From Piper betle (Eukaryota; Streptophyta; Magnoliopsida; Piperales; Piperaceae), in the NCBI GenBank assembly GCA_033002965.1, contig JAURVB010014824.1:112423-176422 (forward strand): 64,000 nucleotides of DNA, in the 5' to 3' direction. The notes beneath the pieces were generated by a model. It saw only the letters and a list, made by a program, of their open reading frames with translations, did no database searches and was not told where the DNA came from. The position numbers and the translations under genes are program-made. Below, in pieces: positions 46,021-55,153 of the stretch. The stretch's first letter is position 1. Every line of letters starts with the position of its first letter.

Positions 46021-47913
46021 CTCTCATTAGAAAATCAGGAAGAACATTAGAAATCTCCTTAATAAATTTAATATCAAAATCAAAGATTGCTAACCAAAGA
46101 TGTGCTTAAATGCTAAATTTTTAACATCTTTTTCTAAAATATGTGTAGTTGCCTTGCAATCAATACAGAACAAAAACTTTTGATTTAAAAGATCATTTGA
46201 AATTTTAAAATATAATTAACTATACTAAATATTTCTTTTTTAATAGTAGCATTTTTAAGATCAAACGACACAACATTTCACTCAAATTGCCCAAATGGAA
46301 CATTGAATGCAATTTTATATCTATCCTTTTCAGCTACCTAGATTTGCCGAAATCCATATTTTAAATCAAATTTACTAAATATTTTAGCATTATACAATCG
46401 TTTTAGTAAATCTTTCTTATTAGGATTAGATATTTAATCCATTTTAAAACTTCAAAGGTTTGCAATTAATGACTAACCTGGAGCTCCACGTTCAATTTCT
46501 GAAACTTTATTTACATAGAAAGCAAAACAAGACCACAGAGACTTACTAGGTCTAATTAATTTTTTACTATGTAAATCATCAATTTCTTTTTGACAATATA
46601 TAACCAATTCTTTGCTCATTTAAGCCTTGGTAGGGATTTGCTTATCATTAAATCCATCTTTATATGGAAGAGTAATTTCATGTTTTTTGATTTCCCAAGA
46701 GGCAGATGGAAAATCACTACAAAGTTCTTCCTCAAATAATTTTTTAAAGGTTTTGGAAGTCTCAGGCAAACTTAGCTTTTCTTGTAAGTTTAAAAGAAAT
46801 ACTTCTTCCTTAAGAAAGTTAATATGAGAAGTCTTTCTCATGGATCTTTTCTTTAAGAGATGAAATTAATGTTTTAAGTTTAGGAAATTCTAGATTAAAT
46901 GTCACTTCTTTACCTTAATATTACAATGAATTCAAATATCATCAATTATAAAGGGTTCTAGAAGAGCAGTAAACGGGTTTCCTAAAATAACTTCAGCACC
47001 AGCAACCGGTATTAAGATAAATGTTATATAGAAACAAGTATCTTCAATACAGACAACAACATTAGATAATTTATATTTAATCTTCAATTTTTGATCGCTT
47101 GGTGTATTGAGTGCTTGAGTAGTTTTTTCATAAAACCTCACTGATATTAAACATTCTCTAATAATATTTCTATTAGCACCAGAATCACCTAATGCTAAAG
47201 TTTCTAATGCAAATTCTTGATCAGTTATAATCTTAATTTTCAAGACATATTTTCTACTAATAGTTTGCTCTATGACATTTAAGTATTCTTCCGGAATTTT
47301 GGACGATTATCCTACATCAAACTTAGACTCTTCAAATAATTTGAAGTCCGACTCATTTTCATTTTTATTATTATCTAGTTCTAATGTCTCTATTCTTCGA
47401 TGGAGTTGTACAATTTTAGATTTTAAAGAGTTAATTTCAGCCTTGAGATCATTAATAGATAAAGGTTTTTCAACCTTCATTCCATTTAAAACTTTATTGA
47501 TAGAACAGGTTGTGATTAACTATTGCTTCCAGCTTAGGATCTAATTTCTTAGGTTTATTAGCTTCTAAAACCTTTTCGATTAATTCTCTTTGTCTTCCTT
47601 TATTTGGAATAGAATCAATTATATTTAGTATTAATGATTCTTGAGCTGTTATCATATTAGCACGTAAACCATTAAGATCCATAATGGTGTTAAAATGGTT
47701 ACACTCATAGCTACTAGATGAATTATCAGAACCATCATAATTGTCATCAGAATAATCAATCTCTAATAATTCTTTTTCTGAATCATCATAATCTTCTAAT
47801 AGTTCAAATAGAGATTGTTTTTTCTGAATCTGAAATTGATAATTCAGAAATCTTTTATCTTACCTTACACTGTTCCTAGTATGTCCAGGTTTACCTGATT
47901 TAGGGAGATTAAG
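46021..47913 (-). mobile_element. Broken endogenous pararetrovirus (Caulimoviridae-like), unit 1
   Basis: On the - strand, from high to low coordinates: an acidic/coiled-coil region with stops (47880-47280); an aspartic-protease-like segment (47243-46932) with the catalytic triplet D-S-G at ALGDSGANR; a linker segment (46841-46620); reverse-transcriptase motifs with stops between them (about 46560-46260, including a palm motif beginning FDLKYGF); and RNase H-like sequence (46190-46020). Frames are interrupted repeatedly, and about 17 bp are missing near 46097 relative to unit 2. It is cut at 47913, where LRR 3'-flank sequence begins. It is an inactive genomic relic. The order of protease, RT and RNase H without integrase favours a pararetrovirus over an LTR retrotransposon. 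Confidence 0.65.
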
Positions 47914-48281
47914 ACTCCAAAAACTCAAACTCCACTTAATGAGTTCCCAAGTCACACTCCATTAATGACTTATATCTAGTGTCAGATTTTATGATTGGCT
48001 CTATAAATTCAATAATAAAAGTTACTAATATATATATATTTCATTCAATTTAACTAAATTAATATTTTAAAGTAATATAAATTATTTTACTTATCGATTT
48101 CAAATATCCAAAGAGCGACAAATGCTAATATCATATAAATCGAAAAAATGGCATAAATGACTCCATCTCGAAGTCGACTCCACTCTATGGTTGCATATTG
48201 AGTAGAGTTTGAGTTCTGAGTTTTTAAGTTATAATTAAACTTAATCGTAATGTACTTAACAATAGTAAGAGCTTGGTAGAC
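47914..48281 (+). repeat. LRR-gene 3' flank, extra partial copy
   Basis: It starts abruptly at GATTAAG|ACTCCAAAAACTC, in the middle of the flank sequence, directly after the pararetrovirus. It contains the GACTCCACT-type repeat. Confidence 0.75.
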
Positions 48282-48660
48282 TTAACTACCATATGACACC
48301 CAATATTCATAATTTGTATTCAAGTTTGAAAGGACTGTCTCTCCCATTCGAATCACTTCTAACCGAAAGCACCCTGTAATCACAAGCTTTGAAAGGCATG
48401 GAAGATTTGGTTTTGCAAGTACGGGAAGAGCATCAATAGGAAGTTTATCAATGCAGAGCTCAGCTAGTTTGCTCATATTTTTGAGTGCTGACAACAATTC
48501 GTTTTCACAATTAAAAGGCCAACTTGACATTCGTAAGGTTCGGAGGCCACATAATCGACCCAGACCACCAGCTGAGTTAGTTCGATTGCCATGATTTCCC
48601 CCACAAAGAATGGCCAAATTTTCCAACAATGTCAGATCCTACAAATCTGGTGACAGTATA
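48282..48660 (-). pseudogene. NLR fragment (LRR part), extra copy
   Basis: A 115-codon open stretch on the - strand: MLENLAILCGGNHGNRTNSA, GLRTLRMSSWPFNCENELLS, LAELCIDKLPIDALPVLAKP, LVITGCFRLEVIRMGETVLS. It holds three or four LRRs of the NLR-a type and nothing else. It is an open frame but only a fragment. Confidence 0.75.
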
Positions 48661-48689
48661 TTTATGCTGGCTGGAGTTTTAAAATTCTC

Positions 48690-49340
48690 CTTTAGACATG
48701 CCAATTGACTCCAAGAAGACTCTGATATTCTCTTGTATGCTCTTATAAATTATCATCTAATTGCTGTGTTCACGCAATTCATAACATTAAGATGAAGCTT
48801 CTCCTTCTCCTTTAGACAATTGACTCCAAGAAGACTCTGATATTCTCTTGTGTGCTCTTAGAGATTATCATCTCATTGCCCTGTTCACGCATTTGACACA
48901 TATTAAGATGAGGACTCTCCTTGCTCCTCAAATTATTCAAGTTGCCATAATTGTTCAAGTCAAGCTCGTGTTTTGCGGTTGGAAAATTAATCCAATTGAC
49001 TCATCTTTCATGAAAATTAATCCAATTGACTCCACGAAGACTCTGATATTATCTTTTGTGCTCTGATAAATTATCATCTCATTGCTCTTATGAATTAGTT
49101 TACAATTAGTAATAAACTATTAATCAACCAATGAAAACAGGTTTATGAAAAAGAAATAGTTCGCATCATGTTCCGTGTTTGGGGGGAGCGAGAAAGTCAT
49201 ACTCCTTTAGACACGTCCTTCACAAGTGGTTGGAAAATTAATCCAATTGACTCCAAGAAGACTCTGATATTAACTTGTGTGCTCTTATAAATTATCATCT
49301 CATTGTCGTGTTCATGCAATTGACACATATTAAGATGAAG
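48690..49340 (+). repeat. LRR leader-module array, middle copy
   Basis: Modules at about 48705-48795, 48820-48915, 49020-49085 and 49245-49340 have the same building blocks as 38380-38999. One opens MRTLLAPQIIQVAIIVQVKL at 48910. The last ends AAGATGAAGCTTCTCCTT and then joins the peptide-gene copy instead of an LRR gene. Confidence 0.7.
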
Positions 49341-49347
49341 CTTCTCC

Positions 49348-49445
49348 TTGATTGGGAAGAAGCTACAAGCAATGGGCTGGAGGATTATTGCCCTTGTGTC
49401 TGTTTTCCTTGTGTTGGCTCCTCTCTTTCTTGACTTAAATCAATG
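49348..49445 (+). pseudogene. Copy of the 36-aa membrane peptide gene, 5' replaced
   Basis: Homologous to codons 6-37 of 36809-36919, but the promoter and first codons are replaced by an LRR leader module. The module's ATG (49334) reads out of frame into it. An internal ATG (49371) still gives MGWRIIALVSVFLVLAPLFL then DLNQ, with Ser to Pro and Leu to Phe changes. It is called a pseudogene because its own start and TATA box are gone. Confidence 0.6.
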
Positions 49446-49472
49446 AAGTACTGCAACATAATATGCAGATGC

Positions 49473-50127
49473 CACTGTTGCACGATTCGGCACTCGGAAT
49501 CGGCTGATTTAAATTGGATCGGCAGCGTGCCGATCCGATTTTGGGGCCGAATCGGTCGGCCCCGAATGGGCGCCCAACTTGGTCGAGTTACGCCGATTCC
49601 GATCGAGTTAACTCCGATTCGGAATTGGGGTAAATCGGGAAGAATCAGTTTTTGGGTAAATTACTAAAATACCCTAAATATGATATTTATTAAATTATTT
49701 AAGCATGGGTAAAATTTGAATTTTAATTTTTAAACGTACCTCCTCCACCGCCGACTGGGCCGCCAACCAGGCCTCCGATCGGGCTGATTCCGGGCGCAGG
49801 GGCGGGGCGCAGCGGGTGGGCGGCGGCGGCGGCGAGGAGGGACAGGGCGGGGCGGCGTGGGGAGGCGGGCGCGGCGGGCGAGGGGCGGGGCGGGCGTGGA
49901 GAGACGGGCGGGTCTGGGGGGTGGGGGGCACGACACGGCGGGCCTAGGGCCAAGCGCAGGGTGGGGCGGGGCGGGTCTGGGGGAGGGGGCGATGCAGCGG
50001 AGGCGGCGGCAGGAGAGAAAATGCAAAGGGAAAGAAATAACACTCGTGGCATTCTTGTAATTAAAACTTGACTCGTATCTGACTCGAATCAAAAATAATA
50101 ACTAACTCTAAATAATTTAAAAAACTA
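49473..50127 (+). mobile_element. Truncated GC-rich-core transposon
   Basis: It begins CACTGTTGCACGATTCGG after the 8-bp site GCAGATGC (49465-49472). It carries the first two-thirds of the element seen complete at 50590-51532, including the GC-rich core at about 49738-50010, and ends where the 1115-bp tandem repeat restarts. No transposase. Confidence 0.7.
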
Positions 50128-50464
50128 AAAATTAATCCAATTGACTCCACGAAGAGTCTGATATTATCTTTTGTGCTCTGATAAATTATCATCTCATTGT
50201 TCTTATGAATTAGTTTACAATTAGTAATAAACTATTAATCAACAAATCAAAACAGGTTTATGAAAAAGAAATAGTTCGCATCATGTTCCGTGTTTGGGGG
50301 GGGAGCGAGAAAGTCATACTCCTTTAGACAAGTCCTTCACAAGTGGTTGGAAAATTAATCCAATTGACTCCAAGAAGACTCTGATATTAACTTGTGTGCT
50401 CTTATAAATTATCATCTCATTGTCGTGTTCATGCAATTGACACATATTAAGATGAAGCTTCTCC

Positions 50465-50563
50465 TTGATTGGGAAGAAGCTACAAGCAATGGGCTGGAGG
50501 ATTATTGCCCTTGTGTCTGTTTTCCTTGTTTTGGCTCCTCTCTTTCTTGACTTAAATCAATGA
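50465..50563 (+). pseudogene. Second copy of the peptide gene, 5' replaced
   Basis: Same arrangement as 49348-49445, produced by the 1115-bp duplication. The internal ATG at 50488 gives the same 24-codon frame (MGWRIIALVSVFLVLAPLFL then DLNQ), ending TGA at 50563. Confidence 0.6.
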
Positions 50564-50589
50564 AGTACTGCAACATAATATGCGCACGC

Positions 50590-51532
50590 CACTGTTGCAC
50601 GAATCGGCCGATTCCGAGTGAAATCGGCCGATTTGAATTGGATCGGCAGCGTGCCGATCCGATTTTAGGGTTGAAACGGTCGGCCCCGAATCGGCGCCCA
50701 ACTCGGCCCCGAATTCGGCGCCCAACTCGGCCGAGTTACCCCGATTCCGACCGAGTTAACTCCAATTCGGAATCGGGGTAAATCGGGAAGAATCGGTTTT
50801 TGGGTAAATTACTAAAATACCCTAGATATGATATTTATTAAATTATTTAAGCATGGGTAAAATTTGAATTTTAATTTTTAAAACGTACCTCCTCCACCGC
50901 TCGACTGGGCCGCCGACCAGGCCTCCGACCAGGCCTCCGACCGGGCCGATTCCGGGCGCAGGGGGGGCGGGGCGCGAGCGGGGTGGGGCGGCGGCGGCGG
51001 CGGGGAGGGACAGGGCGGGGCGGCGTGGGGAGGCGGGGCTCGGCGGGCGAGGGCGGGGCGGGGCGTGGAGAGACGGGCGGGTCTGGGGGGTGGGGGGGCA
51101 CGACACGGCGGGCCTAGGGCCAAGCGCAGGGTGGGGCGGGGCGGGTTTGGGGGAGGGGGCGATGCAGCGGAGGCGGCGGCGGGAGAGAAAATGCGAAGGG
51201 AAAGAAATAACACTCGTGGCATTCTTGTAATTAAAACTTGACTCGTATCTGACTCGAGTCAAAAATAATAACTAACTCTAAATAATTAAAAAAAATCTAA
51301 AAAAATTAAAAATATCATAAAATATAATACACACAATAATATCAAAATAACATCAATATCTAATTTTTATTTATTTATGTTATGAGTTGTCAAATTATTA
51401 TATATGATCGATTTGGACCTATTCAGATCGATTCAACTGAACCGATTCCTGTCCAATTTAGACCGATTCCGATTCCGAATCTGACTCCTTCGAAAACTAA
51501 TTCCGATTCCGATTCCGATTTATCCAACCATG
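50590..51532 (+). mobile_element. 943-bp non-autonomous transposon with GC-rich core (hAT-like)
   Basis: The left end CACTGTTGCACGAATCGG and right end (reverse complement CATGGTTGGATAAATCGG) are imperfect inverted repeats. Flanking 8-bp sites are GCGCACGC (50582-50589) and GCAGACGC (51533-51540). The undisturbed site, GCAGACGC, is at 36942-36949 downstream of the original peptide gene. Subterminal regions are packed with CGATTC/GAATCG hexamers. The core at about 50885-51190 is extremely GC-rich, in an element otherwise AT-rich. An 8-bp target duplication suggests hAT. Its relative at 58084-59006 is in the opposite orientation. Confidence 0.75.
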
Positions 51533-51581
51533 GCAGACGCCGCTTATCACAGTGACTGGTTAACACTTTTGAGGATAGTAT

Positions 51582-51960
51582 TGTTATTAGAACTTTATAA
51601 CTTAAAAACAAAATTTTATTAGTCTTCATATCAAATCATCAAGTAAATTAAATTGGATAGCGAAAGCATACCTAAATCTATAAAAGCAAAATGATTTTTT
51701 CCTTAGGTTTTGATCTTCCAATTCAAGAACGAAAACTACATATGAAGTCAAAAACTATAACCTCTTTATTTATAGCCTTAATTTCATAATTTCAATTTGA
51801 CCCATCTTAAAAGAGAAATTACAAAAATGATATCTACACATTAAATTTCACATTTTTATAAATGGTATTCACATTAAATTCTACATATTTATTTATGACT
51901 TATAAATATTTAACTTTAATAGATCAATTGAATTTATATCAACCTTAAATATTAGGAGGA
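51582..51960 (+). repeat. LTR-like dispersed repeat, unit 2
   Basis: Copy of 36990-37367 (TGTTATTAGAACTTTATAAC … ATCAACCTTAAATATTAGGA). It lies in the same order after the peptide-gene 3' sequence once the transposon is removed. Confidence 0.7.
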
Positions 51961-51964
51961 AACA

Positions 51965-52182
51965 TAACATAGGAATTCGACGTCATAATGCCAGATGCGT
52001 GCAGATCTCCAAGCTTGGCGTATATTGTGTGTATATATATGTAGTTATTTTATATACAGATCAAATTAAATGGACCTTTTCTCTGTCAAAGCTCAAATGA
52101 AATATGTCATTTCTCTTTTACTGATCAAATTAAATGTATCTTAATAATGCAACTCTCAACAATGTTAAGACTCCAACTCCAC
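51965..52182 (+). repeat. LRR-gene 3' flank, unit 2 orphan copy (shortened)
   Basis: GAATTCGACGTCATAATGCC to AATGAGTTCCCAAGTCACAC, then joined directly to NLR sequence. The GACTCCACT-type repeat present in the other copies has been lost. Confidence 0.7.
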
Positions 52183-52510
52183 TTAATGAGTTCCCAAGTC
52201 ACACTCCATTCGAATCACTTCTAACCGAAAGCACCCTGTAATTTCAAGCTTTGAAAGGCATGGAAGATTTGGTTTTGCAAGTACGGGAAGAACATCAATA
52301 GGAAGTTTATCAATGTAGAACTCAGCTAGTTTGCTCATATTTTTGAGTGCTGACAACAACTCGTTTTCACAATTAAAAGGCCAACTTGACATTTGGAAGG
52401 TTCGGAGGCCACATAAGCGACCCAGACCACAAACTGAGTTAGTTCGATTGCCATGATTTTCCCCACAAAGAATGGCCAAATTTTCCAACAATGTCAGATC
52501 CTACAAATCT
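52183..52510 (-). pseudogene. NLR fragment (LRR part), unit 2
   Basis: An open frame on the - strand, MLENLAILCGENHGNRTNSV … FNCENELLSALKNMSKLAEF … LEITGCFRLEVIRME. Equivalent to 38000-38345 and 48282-48660. Fragment only. Confidence 0.75.
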
Positions 52511-52554
52511 GGTGACAGTATATTTATGCTGGCTGGAGTTTTAAAATTCTCCTT

Positions 52555-52771
52555 TAGACACGCCAATTGACTCCAAGAAGACTCTGATATTCTCTTGTAT
52601 GCTCTTATAAATTATCATCTAATTGCTCTGTTCACGCAATTCATAATATTAAGATGAAGCTTCTCCTTCTCCTTTAGACAATTGACTCCAAGAAGACTCT
52701 GATATTCTCTTGTGTGCTCTTATAAACTATCATCTCATTGTCAAGTGTTGATGCAATTCATACATATTAAG
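52555..52771 (+). promoter_or_regulatory. LRR leader modules directly before the intact LRR gene
   Basis: Two modules (about 52565-52660 and 52680-52771) precede the ATG at 52772. Each includes CTCTTATAAA(T/C)TATCATCT, which could serve as a TATA element, and the CACGCAATTC/GATGCAATTC…ACATATTAAG lead-in to the start codon. The function is inferred from position. Confidence 0.45.
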
Positions 52772-54232
52772 ATGAAGCTTCTCCTTCCTCTTCAAATTAT
52801 TCTCTTCTTCTTCTTTCTATCATCCAACTTCGCCATTTCACTCCCTTCAAATGCTACAGATCGGTTTGCCCTTCTTGCTATAAAAGAGCAAATCACCTCC
52901 GACCCAACTGGAGCCCTGGCATCCTGGAACCATTCCCTGCATTTCTGCGATTGGAAGGGAGTCTCGTGCGGTCGTCGACACCGGCGTGTCACTGGGTTGG
53001 ACTTCTTCGTGTGCTATTTGAATGGGACACTCTCGCCTTATATTGGTAATCTGAGCTTTCTTAGATACATCAACTTCAGAGCGAACTACCTACAAGGAAC
53101 GATCCCAAGTGAGATTGGTCGTCTATATCGGCTGCGTAGATTGGACCTACGCTGGAATTTATTTAGTGGAGAGATCCCTCTTAATCTTACAAATTGTCTT
53201 TCTCTTGAAAAAATGGATTTGAGCGGGAACAACATAACGGGGAAAATCCCAAATCAGTTGGGTTCCTTGCCGAGGCTCCAGGATCTCCATCTTTATTTTA
53301 ACCAACTCACAGGAAGTATTCCTTCGTCACTTGGAAACCTCCCTTCTCTTGAAGAAATGGATTTGGGAAGGAACCACATAACAGGGAAAATCCCAAATCA
53401 GTTGGGTTCCTTGTCGAGGCTCCAAGATCTCTTTCTTTATGAAAACCAACTCACAGGAAGTATTCCTTCGTCACTAGGAAACTTGTCGAGGCTCAACAGA
53501 CTCTATCTTCATCATAACCAACTCACAGGAAGTATTCCTTCGTCACTTGGAAACCTCTCTTCTCTTACTTCTCTTTATTTAGGTTCTAACAATCTTAATG
53601 GCACCATTCCAGATTCAATTTACAATCTTTCTGACATCACAGATTTTGTAATAGATCATAACAAGCTGTCAGGGAAGCTTCCAACAAATCTTGGCATGGA
53701 GCTGCTCCCTAATCTGAATTACTTTGATGGAGGTTCAAATAAACTAGGAGGGCACATCCCAGTTTCTCTCGCTAATGCGTCCAACCTTGTTGAACTTTCC
53801 TTGTCCCACAACGAATTCAGAGGATTCATACCAAATTTCATGGGATGTAACAACAAATGGGGCCTAGTGATTTTAGATTTGAGATCCAACCAACTGGGGA
53901 GTGGGGGCACGGATGATGACATGAGCCAATTCATTCCTTCTCTTGCCAATTGCTCTTGTTACGTTGCCAAACTAGCCCTTGGTGACAATCAACTCTCAGG
54001 ACGCATTCCTGATGAAATTGGGAAACTTAACTTCCTTAATGTATTACACTTGACTGGTAACAAAATCGCTGGAAAGATTCCACCAACTTTGTGCAATATT
54101 GCTTCATTGGAGGGACTCTACTTGGGAAACAACCAACTGGTGGGTGCAATTCCAGAATGTCTTGGTGATACTTGGAATCTTACTCATTTAGACCTCTCTC
54201 AAAACAAGCTATTAGGAGGAGACATGGCATAG
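52772..54232 (+). CDS. Intact LRR receptor-like ORF, ectodomain only (486 aa)
   Basis: The best start is the ATG at 52772, which begins a textbook signal peptide (MKLLLPLQIILFFFFLSSNF, ~1-23). The in-frame ATG at 52712 lies in leader sequence. Residues ~27-66 form an LRRNT cap with the Cys pair at C59 and C66 (FCDWKGVSC). From ~70 to the end run about 17 plant-type LRRs (LxxLxLxxNxLxGxIPxxLG), including near-identical GSIPSSLGNL repeats. The closest class I know is LRR-RLK subfamily XII (EFR, Xa21, FLS2-like). The ORF stops at NKLLGGDMA, halfway through a repeat, with no C-terminal cap, transmembrane span or kinase; family members are about twice as long. The 3' flank is shared with the other copies, so the truncation is older than the duplication. 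It is either a secreted LRR protein or a truncated pseudogene with an open frame. Confidence 0.8.
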   Translation: MKLLLPLQIILFFFFLSSNFAISLPSNATDRFALLAIKEQITSDPTGALASWNHSLHFCDWKGVSCGRRHRRVTGLDFFVCYLNGTLSPYIGNLSFLRYINFRANYLQGTIPSEIGRLYRLRRLDLRWNLFSGEIPLNLTNCLSLEKMDLSGNNITGKIPNQLGSLPRLQDLHLYFNQLTGSIPSSLGNLPSLEEMDLGRNHITGKIPNQLGSLSRLQDLFLYENQLTGSIPSSLGNLSRLNRLYLHHNQLTGSIPSSLGNLSSLTSLYLGSNNLNGTIPDSIYNLSDITDFVIDHNKLSGKLPTNLGMELLPNLNYFDGGSNKLGGHIPVSLANASNLVELSLSHNEFRGFIPNFMGCNNKWGLVILDLRSNQLGSGGTDDDMSQFIPSLANCSCYVAKLALGDNQLSGRIPDEIGKLNFLNVLHLTGNKIAGKIPPTLCNIASLEGLYLGNNQLVGAIPECLGDTWNLTHLDLSQNKLLGGDMA

Positions 54233-54640
54233 AAATATTCCGTCATAATGCCAGATGCATGCAGACCCCAAGCTTGGCGTGTATTGTGTGTATATATGTA
54301 GTTATTGTATATACAGCTCAAATGAAATGTATCTTTTCTCTGCCAAAGCTCAAATTAAATATGTCCTTTCTCTTTTAATGTTCAAATTAAATGTATCTTA
54401 GTAGTGCAACTCTCAACAATGTTAAGACTCTAAAAACTCAAACTCCACTTAATGAGTTCCCAAGTCACACCCATCTCCAAGTCGATTCCACTCTATGGAC
54501 ATCATTCCAAGTCGACTCCACTCTATGGTTGCATATTGAGTTGAGTTTGAGTTCCAGAGTTTTTAGACTATAATTAAACTTAATCATAATGTACTTAACA
54601 ATAGTAAGGCTTGGTAAATTAACTACTAATGTACTCAATA
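54233..54640 (+). repeat. LRR-gene 3' flank, unit 2
   Basis: Homologous to 40241-40800 with a ~200-bp deletion. A short phrase (CAAGTCGA(C/T)TCCACTCTATGG) is locally duplicated at about 54477-54528. Confidence 0.7.
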
Positions 54641-54647
54641 TTAACAA

Positions 54648-55150
54648 CTACCATATGATACCCAATATTAATAATTTGTATTCAAGTTTGGAAGGACTGT
54701 CTCTTCCATTCAAATCACTTCTAACAGGAAGCACCCTGTAATCACAGGTTTTGAAAAGGCATGGAAGATTTTGCTTCGCAAGTACGGGAAGAGCATCAAT
54801 AGGAAGTTTATCAATGTACAGCTCAGCTAGTTTGCTCATATTTTTGAGTGTTGACAACAATTCGTTTTCACAATTAAAAGTCCAACCTGACATTCGTAAG
54901 GTTCGGAGACCACCCAGACCACCAACTGAGTTAGTTGGATCAAATTCCTTGCGTAATCGACCTCTCCACCTCTCATCTATTTCTTCATATGATAGATCAA
55001 ATTCCACATCATGTGAAAAGATTGACTTGACATCTGATGCAAATCCACAATCCCATTTCCTGAATCATATCATGAACGTTTACTTTCAGTTGGTTTTGTT
55101 TTTCTAGTAAGCATATGTTGCATGTAGTTGTTGAGATATCGAAGGTGATC
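54648..55150 (-). pseudogene. NLR-b: truncated NLR remnant, unit 2
   Basis: Counterpart of 40806-41300: CLLEKQNQLK, a weakened MHD region, EFDLSYEEIDERWRGRLRKE and then the fused LRR GGLRTLRMSGWTFNCENELL. It has a 119-codon open frame (54648-55007). The same internal deletion as in unit 1 shows it predates the duplication. Confidence 0.75.
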
Positions 55151-55153
55151 AAA

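Larger units (their letters stand above)
49013..51290 (+). repeat. Tandem duplication, period about 1115 bp
   Basis: 49013-50127 is repeated as 50128-51290. Each unit contains a leader module, TAGTTCGCATCATGTTCCGT, a second leader module, the peptide-gene copy and the 5' part of the GC-rich transposon. The copies differ by scattered bases and small indels (longer in the GC-rich core). The duplication must have followed the transposon insertion, because the left unit holds a transposon cut off at 50127. Confidence 0.8.

Noticed and set aside
49695..51262. Pro/Arg-rich ORFs of 109-139 codons
   Set aside because: Same composition effect within the GC-rich transposon cores. They also run through the transposon ends into tyrosine/serine-rich AT sequence.
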